Positions 8,689 through 17,522 of a stretch of 58,740 bases of DNA are shown piece after piece. Numbering within the stretch: position 1 is the first letter of the stretch; each line of letters begins with the position of its first letter. This DNA comes from an uncultured Lachnospiraceae bacterium (GTDB lineage Bacteria; Bacillota; Clostridia; Lachnospirales; Lachnospiraceae). The translations under genes were made by a program, and so were the position numbers. The notes below the pieces were generated by a model that saw only the letters and a list, made by a program, of their open reading frames with translations, had not been told where the DNA came from and did no database searches. The stretch covers positions 1-58,740 of the forward strand of contig CAJUNR010000029.1 of assembly GCA_910587765.1 (NCBI GenBank), given 5' to 3'.

Positions 8689-9291
8689 TTATTCCAGCGC
8701 ACGCTTAATCGCCGCCAGAAATTCATCATATTCTTCAAATGCCGGGATATCCGGGTTGTCCTTTCGTATCTGTTCGGTCGTGCGGAACAAAAAGCCGGCC
8801 TTTCCGGCCCTTATCATCCCCAGATCGTTAAAGCTGTCTCCGGCGGCAATCGTCTCAAAACCCGCGGACTGCAGCGCCTTGACCGTCGTCAGCTTGGAAT
8901 CCTCAACCCGCATCTGATAGCCGGTAATCGCCCCGTCTTCGCCAACCTTTAAGCGGTTGCAGAACAGAGTGGGCCATCCCAGCTTCTCCATCAATGGCGT
9001 TGCAAATTCCGTAAAGGTATCGCTGATGATCACCACCTGCGTCAGCGTGCGCAACTCGTCCAGAAATGCTTTCGCTCCCGCAAGAGGCTCTATGCCCGCG
9101 ATGGTGTTCTGAATCTCTTTCAGTCCCAGATGATGTTCCTTCAAAATATTCAGCCGGTAGTTCATCAGCTTATCATAATCCGGCTCGTCCCGGGTAGTCT
9201 TCTTTAACTCCGGTATCCCGGTTGCCTCGGAAAACGCAATCCAGATCTCCGGCACCAGCACGCCTTCCAGGTCCAAACATACGATGTCCAT
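8689..9291 (-). CDS. thrH: ThrH: phosphoserine phosphatase / homoserine phosphotransferase
   Basis: A HAD-superfamily protein of 200 residues that closely follows the known ThrH pattern. Motif I is CLDLEGVLVPEIWIAF at the N-terminus, motif II is ISDTFTEF, and the Mg-binding motif is AAGDSFNDLGMI. ThrH dephosphorylates phosphoserine and can pass phosphate to homoserine. The ATG at 9291 has CAGGAG eight bases upstream; seven earlier codons are open but lack a ribosome site. It follows hom with a 55-bp gap, so homoserine made by Hom may be its acceptor. That link is inference from context. Confidence 0.9.
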   Translation of the reverse strand: MDIVCLDLEGVLVPEIWIAFSEATGIPELKKTTRDEPDYDKLMNYRLNILKEHHLGLKEIQNTIAGIEPLAGAKAFLDELRTLTQVVIISDTFTEFATPLMEKLGWPTLFCNRLKVGEDGAITGYQMRVEDSKLTTVKALQSAGFETIAAGDSFNDLGMIRAGKAGFLFRTTEQIRKDNPDIPAFEEYDEFLAAIKRALE

Positions 9292-9346
9292 ACTTATGTC
9301 TCCTGATTCCAATCCCGCATCTGCCCTGGCAGACGCCGTGATTTAT

Positions 9347-10543
9347 CTATCCTTCCACGCGGATCATGCTGATAATTTCTGCGCCTTTTGCCCGCTTCGC
9401 ATACTCCGCTTCCGTCATCACCGGTGTGATAAAGCCGATCTCCCCGGAGATCCCCGCATGAATCCGTTCACCGTCTCCGAACAGCTTCTCGGGGTCTGCG
9501 TCCGACTTCATACGCAGGAAGAAACGCCGGTTCATCTGCTCCATGGACGCCAGCTCCAGCTTATGCGGATCCCAGAACAGAGTGATAATTTTGCCCAGAT
9601 GTCTCGCCGCATCCACCATATCGCCGGCCACCGCGCTGGCTGTCGGAAGTTTCCCCGCTCCGCTTCCGTAGAACATGGAATTGCCCAGCATATTTCCTTT
9701 GACAAACACGGCGTTAAATACGTCGTTGACTACATAGAGCGGATGCTCGCGGTGTACCATGGCCGGACTTACCATCGCGCAGTAGGTGTCCCCCACCTTT
9801 CTGCTGATCGCAAGCAGCTTGATCGAACGGTTCAGCTTTTTCGCGTACAGGAAATCTTCCGACGTGATTTTCGTAATGCCTTCCGTGTAAATATCCCGAA
9901 AATCCACCTGATTGCCGCTGGCAAGAGAGGTCAGAATCGCAATTTTCCGGCAGGCGTCCCATCCTTCTACGTCCGCTTCCGGATGAAGCTCCGCATAGCC
10001 CTTGTCCTGCGCCTCTTTCAGCACATCCATATAGTCCAGGCCTTCCCGGTCCATCTTGGTCAGCATATAGTTGGTCGTACCGTTGAGAATACCGGATATT
10101 TCCAGAATCACGTCTGCAGTCAGTGAGGAGTTCAGCGGACGGATGATCGGAATGCCGCCGCCCACGCTGGCCTCAAACAGGTAATTTACCTGATGCTCCT
10201 TGGCGATCTGAATCAGCTCCGCCCCGTGCTCCGCCACCAGCTCTTTGTTGGAGGTACACACGCTCTTTCCCGCCTCCAGGCAGCGTTTCGTAAATTCATA
10301 CGCCGGATGCAGTCCGCCCATGACTTCCGCTACAATGCGGATCTCCTCGTCCGTGATGATGTCTTCAAAATCGTGCGTCAGCACTTCCATGACCGGATCC
10401 CCGGGAAACTCCCGCAGATCCAGTACATATTTAATCCGGAGCTCCTGCCCCACTTTTTTGTCGATACTTTTTTCGTTGGTCCGAATCACTTCAAAAACTC
10501 CGGAACCGACGGTGCCGTATCCCATAATCGCTACTTTTATCAT
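9347..10543 (-). CDS. hom: homoserine dehydrogenase
   Basis: Reduces aspartate semialdehyde to homoserine at the branch point to threonine and methionine. The Rossmann motif GYGTVGSGV is at residues 8-16, the substrate-binding region has ISGILNGTTNYMLT and GWDACRKIAIL, and the catalytic lysine region is YGSGAGKLPTASAVAGD. At 398 residues it is shorter than homologues that carry a full C-terminal ACT domain. A separate ACT-domain gene lies immediately upstream (6-bp gap) and could supply regulation in trans; that idea is inference. Confidence 0.94.
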   Translation of the reverse strand: MIKVAIMGYGTVGSGVFEVIRTNEKSIDKKVGQELRIKYVLDLREFPGDPVMEVLTHDFEDIITDEEIRIVAEVMGGLHPAYEFTKRCLEAGKSVCTSNKELVAEHGAELIQIAKEHQVNYLFEASVGGGIPIIRPLNSSLTADVILEISGILNGTTNYMLTKMDREGLDYMDVLKEAQDKGYAELHPEADVEGWDACRKIAILTSLASGNQVDFRDIYTEGITKITSEDFLYAKKLNRSIKLLAISRKVGDTYCAMVSPAMVHREHPLYVVNDVFNAVFVKGNMLGNSMFYGSGAGKLPTASAVAGDMVDAARHLGKIITLFWDPHKLELASMEQMNRRFFLRMKSDADPEKLFGDGERIHAGISGEIGFITPVMTEAEYAKRAKGAEIISMIRVEG

Positions 10544-10549
10544 TCGGTA

Positions 10550-10993
10550 TTACTCCATGCCTAATATTTTCAAATAATGTACGCTCTTCTGCTCCTCGAT
10601 CTTCTGGATCATGGCAGAGACGTCTCCGGTTGTCGGTAACACTTCGATGCTCAGCGTCAAAGATGCCACGCCGTTGATCGGTATGCTCTGGTGGATGGTC
10701 AGAATATTGGCGCCGAACTCAGCCACAATGTTCAGCACCAGCGACAAAAGCCCCGGCTCATCCTCCATCTGCAGGACAAAAGTGACGGTCTTTCCCTTCG
10801 CCTCGTCATGGAATGGAAAGATATCATTCTGGTATTTGTAATAAGAGCTCCGGCTGATGCCCACGCGCTCCACCGCCTCCTGCACAGACAGGACGCGCTC
10901 CGACTCCAGAAGCCGTTTGGCTTCCACAACCTTTAAAAGGACCTCCGGCACCGCTTTCTCCCGAATCACAAAATACCTGCTCTTTTCCGTCAT
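10550..10993 (-). CDS. UPF0735-type ACT domain protein
   Basis: A 147-residue protein: a short helix-turn-helix-like N-terminus (SVQEAVERVGISRSSYYKY) followed by an ACT domain (TFVLQMEDEPGLLSLVLN, INGVASLTLSIEV). ACT domains bind amino acids. Proteins of this layout often lie next to hom in Firmicutes and have been annotated PheB-like. It lies 3 bp after prfB and 6 bp before hom on the same strand. The ligand is unknown; threonine or another aspartate-family amino acid is a guess from context. Confidence 0.88.
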   Translation of the reverse strand: MTEKSRYFVIREKAVPEVLLKVVEAKRLLESERVLSVQEAVERVGISRSSYYKYQNDIFPFHDEAKGKTVTFVLQMEDEPGLLSLVLNIVAEFGANILTIHQSIPINGVASLTLSIEVLPTTGDVSAMIQKIEEQKSVHYLKILGME

Positions 10994-10996
10994 CTT

Positions 10997-12113
10997 TTAC
11001 TCCTCCGGGGTCAGATTCATCCATTTCAGATAGGCGTTGATCAGCGGATCGAGCTTGCCGTCCAGCACCCCGTCCACATTGCTGACCTCCGCGTTCGTCC
11101 GATGATCTTTGACCATCGTGTAAGGCTGCATCACATAAGAACGAATCTGGTTTCCCCACGCGATATCGCTCACTTCTCCGCGGATGCCGGACAGCTTCTC
11201 CTCCTGCTTCTGCTGTTCCAGAAGGTACAGCTTGGCCTTGAGCATCTGCATGGCCTTGTCCTTGTTCTGATGCTGAGAACGTTCGTTCTGACACTGTACC
11301 ACGATTCCCGTGGGAATGTGGGTAATCCGGATCGCAGACGACGTCTTGTTGATATGCTGTCCGCCGGCGCCGCTCGACCGATACGTATCCACACGCAGAT
11401 CATCGGGACTGATCTCGATGTCGATCTCGTCTTCAATGTCCGGCATCACATCCAGAGAGACAAAGGAGGTCTGCCTCTTTCCCTGTGCATTGAACGGAGA
11501 GATCCGCACAAGGCGGTGAACGCCTTTCTCCGATTTCAGATAGCCGTATGCATTCTCCCCCCGGACCTCGAAGGTCACGGATTTGATTCCCGCTTCGTCC
11601 CCGTCCAGGCAGTCAAGGACTTCCACAGAAAAGCCTTTCCGCTCCGCCCATCTGGTATACATCCGGTACAGCATGCCTGCCCAGTCGCAGCTCTCCGTGC
11701 CGCCGGCTCCCGCATTGAGTTTCAGGATCGCATTGTTGCGGTCATACTCGCCGGACAGCAGCGTCTGAATGCGCATGGATTCCAGCTTCTGCGCAAAATC
11801 CTCCAGTTCTTCCTGAATCTCCGGAATCAGAGACGCATCGTTCTCCTCATAGCCCATCTCCAGCAGCGTCTCGATATCCTCGTACTGTCCCTGCAGACTT
11901 TCAAATCGTTCCTTTTCTTCCTTGAGACTGTTCAGCTCTCTCATGCCCGCCTGAGAACGCTCTACTTCATCCCAGTAGCCGGGAGCTTCCATCTCTCTTT
12001 CCAGTTCTTCAATCCTGAGCGTTTTTCCAGCCAGGTTAAAGTGAATCCCTTAATTCTGTCAAGGGCTGTGCATAGTTGTTCAGTGTATACTTGAACTGAT
12101 CCAGTTCTACCAC
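10997..12113 (-). CDS. prfB: peptide chain release factor 2, programmed +1 frameshift
   Basis: RF2 releases peptides at UGA and UAA. The coding region is split over two frames. The first part starts at a GTG (12113) with AGAAGG seven bases upstream and encodes 25 residues (MVELDQFKYTLNNYAQ, then PLTELRDSL) up to CTT TAA C at 12041-12035. A +1 shift resumes with NLAGKTLRIEELEREM and continues to the stop, 371 residues in all. The main frame holds the RF2 SPF motif (RISPFNAQG) and the catalytic GAGGQHINKT. An SD-like AAGGGA lies just before the shift site. The stop at the shift site is UAA where UGA is the usual form. Confidence 0.95.
12035..12041 (-). promoter_or_regulatory. prfB programmed frameshift site CTTTAAC
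   Basis: The slippery heptamer CTT TAA C with an upstream SD-like AAGGGA. The zero frame stops at TAA; the +1 frame continues into the RF2 body. In most bacteria the stop here is UGA, which only RF2 reads, giving autoregulation. UAA is read by both RF1 and RF2, so feedback should be weaker here. Confidence 0.9.
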
Positions 12114-12138
12114 AACGACACCTTCTTTCTTATTTTGG

Positions 12139-12344
12139 GTTCCGTAATTGTCCCTTCATCACATGGTCAGGAGATCAATGTCCGGCCATATCCATGTCCT
12201 GACATCGATCTGTGCGCTAAAGGGACAATTACTGTTTTTGAGTTCCGTAATTGTCCCTTCATCACACGGTCAGGAGATCAATGTCCGGCCATATCCATGT
12301 CCTGACATCGATCTGTGCGCTGAAGGGACAATTACTGTTTTAAA
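12139..12344. repeat. two tandem 103-bp palindromic repeat units between secA and prfB
   Basis: Two units with an exact 103-bp period (12139-12241 and 12242-12344), followed by the first six bases of a third (GTTCCG at 12345). I see only a few differences between the units. Each has outer inverted arms GTAATTGTCCCTTCA / TGAAGGGACAATTAC (one mismatch in unit 1) and an inner pair TCAGGA / TCCTGA around GTCCGGCC. The array fills the secA-prfB gap. It may act as the secA 3' end or be a REP/MITE-like element. No U-rich terminator is otherwise visible after secA. Confidence 0.9.
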
Positions 12345-12361
12345 GTTCCGCATATGCTGTT

Positions 12362-14926
12362 TTATTTTCTTCCGCAGCACTGTTTATACTTTTTGCCGCT
12401 TCCGCAGGGGCAGGGGTCGTTCGGATAGACCTTCTGGGCCGCCCGCTGCACCGGCTTTCTGGCAAGGGAAGCATCCTTATTGGTTCCGGTTACTTTGGCG
12501 ACTTCCTCGCGCTCCGCCTTCTCCTCCACCTTGATATGCATCAGGATGCGCACCGTATCCTCCTGGATACTGTTGGTCATGGCCTCGAACATCTCGTAAC
12601 CGCTCATCTTGTACTCCACCAGCGGATCGCGTTGTCCGTAGGCCTGAAGGCCGATGCCCTGACGGAGCTGCTCCATATCGTCGATATGATTCATCCATTT
12701 ACGGTCGATGGTCTTGAGCAGGAAGACGCGCTCCAGTTCACGGATCAGCTCCGGATTCGGAAATTCCGCTTCCTTGGCCTCGTAAAGCCTCGTCGCCTCC
12801 TGCTTCAGCGCATGCTTCATCTCCGCCTTATTTTTGCAGCCCAGGCGCTCCGCCGTGACGGCTTCCAGCGGAATGACCGGCAGCAGCGTCTCGTTCAGCC
12901 CCGTCAGATCCCATTCCTCCGGATCCTGATCGTCTCCGACAAACGTATCGACCGTGTTCTCGACGATATCCGAGATCATCTTATAGATGGAATCCCGCAT
13001 GCTTTCTCCGTCCAGAACCCGCCGGCGCTCCGCATAGATCACTTCCCTCTGCTCGTTCATCACCTGATCGTATTCCAGCAGGTTCTTGCGGATGCCGAAG
13101 TTGTTGTTCTCGATCTTCATCTGCGCCTTCTCGATGGCGTCCGTAAGCATCTTGTGTTCGATCTCTTCGTTTTCCGGTACGCCCAGCGCGTTGAACATGC
13201 CCATCAGCCGCTCGGAACCGAACAGCCGCATCAGATCGTCTTCCAGAGAGATGTAAAAACGGGATTCTCCCGGATCTCCCTGACGTCCGGAACGTCCCCG
13301 GAGCTGATTGTCGATACGTCTTGCCTCGTGGCGCTCCGTACCGATGATCTTGAGTCCTCCTGCGGCTTTGGCTTCCTCGTCAAGCTGAATATCCGTTCCG
13401 CGGCCTGCCATGTTGGTGGCAATGGTCACGGCCCCGTGCTGTCCCGCCAGCGCCACGATCTCCGCTTCCCGTTCATGAAACTTGGCGTTCAGCACTTCGT
13501 GCTGGATTCCCCGCTTCGTCAGCATCCGGCTCAGTTCCTCGGAAGCCTCGATCGTGATCGTGCCTACCAGCACCGGCTGTTTGCGCGAATGCGCCTCCTC
13601 GATGGCGTTGCAGACCGCGAAAAGTTTCTCTTTCCGCGTCTTGTAGACCGCGTCCTGCAGATCCTTCCTCTGCACCGGACGATTGGTGGGAATCTCGATC
13701 ACGTCCATACCGTAGATGGCGCGGAACTCCTTTTCCTCCGTCAGCGCCGTACCGGTCATGCCGCATTTTTTGGCGTATTTGTTGAAGAAGTTCTGGAACG
13801 TAATATTGGCGAGCGTCTTGCTCTCACGCTTCACCTTCACATGCTCCTTGGCCTCGATCGCCTGATGCAGGCCGTCCGAATAACGGCGTCCCGGCATGAT
13901 ACGTCCGGTAAATTCGTCCACAATAAAGATCTGGTCGTCTTTCACTACATAATCCTGATCGCGGAACATCAGGTTGTTGGCGCGCAGCGCCAGTTCCATA
14001 TTGTGCTGAATCTCCAGGTTCTCAGGATCCGCCAGATTCTCAATCCGGAAATACTGCTCGACCTTTTTGATTCCGTCCGCCGTCAGATGCACGATTTTAT
14101 CCTTCTCGTTGACGATAAAATCGCCGGTCTCCTCGATCTCTTCTCCCATGATGGCGTCCATCTTGGAAAATTCCTTGCTGGCCTCGCCTCTCTTGAGCGT
14201 ATGCGCCACATAATCGCAGAGCTCATACAGCTTTGTGGACTTGCCGCTCTGACCGGAAATGATCAGCGGAGTCCGCGCCTCGTCAATCAGAATCGAGTCG
14301 ATCTCATCAATGATGGCGTAGTGCAGATCCCTCTGCACCAACTGATTCTTGTAGATCACCATATTATCACGCAGGTAGTCAAAACCCAGCTCATTGTTCG
14401 TGATATATGTGATATCGCAGGCATACGCCGCACGGCGCTCCTCCTTGGTGGAACTGTTCAGCACCACTCCCACCGTCAGTCCGAGAAACTCATGCACCTT
14501 GCCCATCCATTCGGCGTCACGGTTGGCCAGATAATCATTGACCGTGACCACATGGACGCCTTTTCCTTCCAGCGCGTTCAGATAGGCCGGGAGCGTCGAT
14601 ACCAGCGTCTTTCCTTCACCGGTGCGCATCTCCGCGATGCGTCCCTGATGGAGAATCATGCCGCCGATCAACTGCACCCGGTAATGTTCCATGCCGAGCA
14701 CGCGCACCGCGGCTTCCCGGACAGTGGCAAACGCCTCCGGAAGCAGATCATCCAGCGTGGCGCCCTCCGCAAGCCTCTGCCTGTACTCCTTCGTCTTGTC
14801 CCGCAACTGCTCATCGCTGAGCGCCTGCATGGAAGGACGCAGTGCCTCAATCCGGTCAATGACGGGCGTGATCAGCTTTAACTCCCGCTCACTGTGAGTC
14901 CCGAATAGTTTGTCAAATATTTTCAT
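12362..14926 (-). CDS. secA: preprotein translocase ATPase SecA
   Basis: The 854-residue motor that drives proteins through SecYEG. Walker A RTGEGKT is at residues 101-107; the DEAD-like box appears as AIIDEIDSILIDEARTP. The NTP-binding domain 2 contains TNMAGRGTDIQL and GTERHEARRIDNQLRGR. The C-terminus ends in the zinc-binding SEC-C motif (DPCPCGSGKKYKQCCG), which contacts SecB or lipids in other species. Only one secA is seen in the window. A good promoter lies 89 bp upstream. prfB follows after the tandem repeat, the usual secA-prfB order. Confidence 0.97.
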   Translation of the reverse strand: MKIFDKLFGTHSERELKLITPVIDRIEALRPSMQALSDEQLRDKTKEYRQRLAEGATLDDLLPEAFATVREAAVRVLGMEHYRVQLIGGMILHQGRIAEMRTGEGKTLVSTLPAYLNALEGKGVHVVTVNDYLANRDAEWMGKVHEFLGLTVGVVLNSSTKEERRAAYACDITYITNNELGFDYLRDNMVIYKNQLVQRDLHYAIIDEIDSILIDEARTPLIISGQSGKSTKLYELCDYVAHTLKRGEASKEFSKMDAIMGEEIEETGDFIVNEKDKIVHLTADGIKKVEQYFRIENLADPENLEIQHNMELALRANNLMFRDQDYVVKDDQIFIVDEFTGRIMPGRRYSDGLHQAIEAKEHVKVKRESKTLANITFQNFFNKYAKKCGMTGTALTEEKEFRAIYGMDVIEIPTNRPVQRKDLQDAVYKTRKEKLFAVCNAIEEAHSRKQPVLVGTITIEASEELSRMLTKRGIQHEVLNAKFHEREAEIVALAGQHGAVTIATNMAGRGTDIQLDEEAKAAGGLKIIGTERHEARRIDNQLRGRSGRQGDPGESRFYISLEDDLMRLFGSERLMGMFNALGVPENEEIEHKMLTDAIEKAQMKIENNNFGIRKNLLEYDQVMNEQREVIYAERRRVLDGESMRDSIYKMISDIVENTVDTFVGDDQDPEEWDLTGLNETLLPVIPLEAVTAERLGCKNKAEMKHALKQEATRLYEAKEAEFPNPELIRELERVFLLKTIDRKWMNHIDDMEQLRQGIGLQAYGQRDPLVEYKMSGYEMFEAMTNSIQEDTVRILMHIKVEEKAEREEVAKVTGTNKDASLARKPVQRAAQKVYPNDPCPCGSGKKYKQCCGRK

Positions 14927-15014
14927 GCCGTTCTCCTGTCTTATTTCGCAGTGTCATTTAAAATATTTTCCTTTTCATCCTGAATCCCTGATGGATCATC
15001 AGCATTCATCGCCT

Positions 15015-15042
15015 ATTATATCACAAAAATAAGATTTGGCAA
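15015..15042 (-). promoter_or_regulatory. secA promoter (sigma-A type)
   Basis: On the minus strand TTGCCA (15042-15037), 16 bp, TATAAT (15020-15015). It lies about 90 bp before the secA start. Confidence 0.7.
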
Positions 15043-15060
15043 ATGCTCTTTTCAGCACGC

Positions 15061-15103
15061 AAAAAAGGATGCCGCAGCCCCTTATGAGCCGCAGCATCCT
15101 TTT
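15061..15103 (-). terminator. terminator of the PTS/SIS/nanE operon
   Basis: The minus-strand hairpin AAAAGGATGC...GCATCCTTTT is followed by a T-run of six, 17 bases beyond the EIIC stop. Confidence 0.85.
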
Positions 15104-15119
15104 CCTTCACAGAACCGTT

Positions 15120-16406
15120 CTAAAAGAAGAGCTTCAAAATCTGCTGGAACGGCCATGTGAACACGGAGTAGTCAAAATCGTTGGACCAGCGCGCAAAATC
15201 CGCAATGGTTGTCGGAAGGCAGCTCACCGTCAGCGCCTGGCCGAAACTCAGCAGCAGACCGGCCGTAACGCCCGCAAGCACCGCGCCTCTCCATCCGCCG
15301 GTGGAATTGCCAAAGACGCCGGCGGGACCGCCGCCGAAGAAACAGGTAATCACCGGCGGAGTCAGCGCGTAAAATCCAACCGCGCCGAACAGCACCACGC
15401 AGAGGATGACTGTGGTCAGGCAGCTCAAAAAACCGAGCATCACAGCCGTCGGCGCAAAGTTGAAGACAACCGGACAATCCAGCGCCGGAACCGCATCCGG
15501 GACAATCTTCTCGGAAATTCCTTTAAATGCTTCCGTAATTTCCGCAATCATCATGCTGACGCCGGTCAGAACGATCGTGATCCCCACGCCAAACATCACT
15601 CCCTGTGAGATGGCGTACATATAGGCAGCGGTGCCGCCGCTGATCTGTTCCTGCACCCATGCCGGACCGGCCAGAGTGACTCCGATCAGATACAAAAGCG
15701 TCATGATAATCGCGGTGGAAACCGTAATGTCCTTCAGGAAAGAAAGCTTCTCCGGAATTTTAAGCTCTTCCGAGGATTCCTTCTCATATTTTCGGAAGGC
15801 TCTGCCGACCAGGGCGCCCATAATCACGCCGAAAGACGTCGTATGCCCGTATGCCAGATCGTTGGTTCCGGTCACTTTGCGCATAAACGGCTGCACCAGA
15901 GCCGGGCTCAGCGTACAGTACACGCCGAGCAGGATGCCGCCCGCGACAATCAGCATCGTCTTGTTGGGGCTGGCGATCACTTCAACCGCAAGCGCCAGAT
16001 AGACCAGGGCGATAAAATAAGTCTGATGCGCGGTCAGGTAGACGTATTTAAACTTTGTCAGACGGGCCAGCAGCAGATTGACGGCGAACCCCACCACCAT
16101 GATCAGCGCAATAGAGGAAGCCCAGTCCGCCTCAAAAGCAACCTGCCCGATTCCGGACGCGGACGCCTCCACATGGAAAATCTGATTCAGAATATCGGCA
16201 ATCGGCATGACAATGCCGGCCAGCAGCGAAGTCCCCTGCGAGAGAATCAGATATCCGATTCCTGTTTTCAGAGAACCGGTAATCACATCCTGCAGAGGTT
16301 TTTTCTGCAGAATCAGGCCGGCCATCGCGACCAGACTCAGCAGAATAAACGGCTGATTGAAGATGTACGCAGTGATAAAATGAACAATTCCGTTTAATGC
16401 AACCAT
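15120..16406 (-). CDS. PTS EIIC permease, ascorbate/UlaA (SgaT) family
   Basis: A 428-residue polytopic membrane protein with about ten hydrophobic segments. Conserved family stretches are YLILSQGTSLL, YLTAHQTYFIALVYLA and FGGGPAGVFGNSTGGWRGA. UlaA-type permeases take up sugars as the membrane part of an EIIABC system. Its partners are EIIB (19 bp upstream) and EIIA further up. The neighbouring nanE and two SIS proteins suggest an amino sugar or related derivative rather than ascorbate, but the substrate cannot be read from sequence. Last gene of the operon. Confidence 0.88.
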   Translation of the reverse strand: MVALNGIVHFITAYIFNQPFILLSLVAMAGLILQKKPLQDVITGSLKTGIGYLILSQGTSLLAGIVMPIADILNQIFHVEASASGIGQVAFEADWASSIALIMVVGFAVNLLLARLTKFKYVYLTAHQTYFIALVYLALAVEVIASPNKTMLIVAGGILLGVYCTLSPALVQPFMRKVTGTNDLAYGHTTSFGVIMGALVGRAFRKYEKESSEELKIPEKLSFLKDITVSTAIIMTLLYLIGVTLAGPAWVQEQISGGTAAYMYAISQGVMFGVGITIVLTGVSMMIAEITEAFKGISEKIVPDAVPALDCPVVFNFAPTAVMLGFLSCLTTVILCVVLFGAVGFYALTPPVITCFFGGGPAGVFGNSTGGWRGAVLAGVTAGLLLSFGQALTVSCLPTTIADFARWSNDFDYSVFTWPFQQILKLFF

Positions 16407-16425
16407 AGTTTCCCCCTCTTTCCTT

Positions 16426-16722
16426 TTAGATGATATTTTTGGATTTCAAATATTCTCCGATCTTTTCCTTCAGTTCATTTTTGTCCATCAGATTCTGAAT
16501 CACGATCACATCCGGACAGCATTTGCGCGCGTCGGCCGCAAAGCTTTCAAAGGTCACCATCAGATCACAGGTCGCCCCTTTGGCGCGCGACAGACTGGTA
16601 TTTTCCACCTTCACATGAAACGGAAGCTGAAAAGATCGAAAAGCTTCATTGATATTCATGCGCAGCAGCGTGCTCGTCCCTACCCCCGCTCCGCATACGG
16701 TCAGCACTTTCAGGTCTTTCAT
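16426..16722 (-). CDS. PTS EIIB, lactose/ascorbate-type
   Basis: A 98-residue phosphocarrier. The N-terminal P-loop VCGAGVGTSTLL carries the phosphorylatable cysteine (residue 10). The start at 16722 is chosen for spacing from the GAGGGGGG stretch; ATG at 16728 is also possible. The open frame continues upstream into the SIS gene but lacks conserved sequence there. It pairs with the EIIC just downstream. Confidence 0.88.
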   Translation of the reverse strand: MKDLKVLTVCGAGVGTSTLLRMNINEAFRSFQLPFHVKVENTSLSRAKGATCDLMVTFESFAADARKCCPDVIVIQNLMDKNELKEKIGEYLKSKNII

Positions 16723-16744
16723 GGCCATCCCCCCTCTCTTCTGC

Positions 16745-17494
16745 CTACAGGTTCCGCATGCGCCTGTAATACTTGTCCACCAGCGCATCGTTGTGTTCTT
16801 TGACATCGTCCCGTTCATAAGCCAGATGACCGTTGTAATACACATCCGGCGTAATTCCCTGCTTCAGAAGATTGTCACAGGTCTGTACCAGAAGCGCCGC
16901 CAGCATATATACGACCGGTATCGTGGAAGTCGCCCCGACCTTCACATCCAGACCGTCCAGCTTCACCGCCGCGTCCCCGATCAGCGAACAGTTGTCAATC
17001 ACCACATCCGCAATGTCCTTCAGTTTTTTTCCGCTGGAATGCTGTGTCGTAAGCTGATCCGCATAGGTGACATTGGTGAACGCGATCACCGGAAGCCCCA
17101 TCTCTTTTGCCGCCAGCGCCATGTCCACCGTTCCGGCGTTATTGCCCGAATTGGAGAAACATACCAGGACATCCGGCGGTGCGAGACGATTGTACTCGGC
17201 AATCACCCGGCCGATCCCTTCCACCTTCTCCAGATAGCTGGTCTTTGTGATCTCGTTGATTCCGGACACTGCCGATTCATGGATCGAATGCACATTGGCC
17301 AGTGTGGCGCTGCGCCAGAACACATCCTCCGTCACCAGACCGGAATGACCGCAGCCAAACATATGGATCAATCCGTCCTTTTTTGTACATTCGGTGAGAA
17401 GCTCCGCCGCTTTCATGATGTTCTCTCCCTGGGTGCGGTATGCCCGTTCCACAACCTCGTTCATAATCTGAAAATACTGCTGCCATGCCTGCAT
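16745..17494 (-). CDS. UPF0309-type SIS domain sugar-phosphate-binding protein (copy 1)
   Basis: A 249-residue sugar isomerase (SIS) domain protein. Ligand-binding segments are MFGCGHSGLV near residue 44, VCFSNSGNNAG for the phosphate-binding loop, and GATSTIPVVYMLAALL. SIS domains bind phosphosugars and may isomerise, ether-cleave or simply sense them. The ATG at 17494 has AGGAGG eight bases upstream. A paralogue at 20834 heads the same operon. Placement after nanE suggests ManNAc-6-P or GlcNAc-6-P metabolism; the reaction is unknown. Confidence 0.85.
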   Translation of the reverse strand: MQAWQQYFQIMNEVVERAYRTQGENIMKAAELLTECTKKDGLIHMFGCGHSGLVTEDVFWRSATLANVHSIHESAVSGINEITKTSYLEKVEGIGRVIAEYNRLAPPDVLVCFSNSGNNAGTVDMALAAKEMGLPVIAFTNVTYADQLTTQHSSGKKLKDIADVVIDNCSLIGDAAVKLDGLDVKVGATSTIPVVYMLAALLVQTCDNLLKQGITPDVYYNGHLAYERDDVKEHNDALVDKYYRRMRNL

Positions 17495-17522
17495 AAATTT
17501 TTCCTCCTGATTCCTGTTCCGC

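Noticed and set aside
12139..12344. Tandem repeat as a CRISPR array
   Set aside because: Only two long units without spacers and no cas genes; the units are palindromic along their length.
12148..12534. Plus-strand open frame across the 103-bp repeats
   Set aside because: It repeats itself because of the tandem units and then runs antisense to secA.
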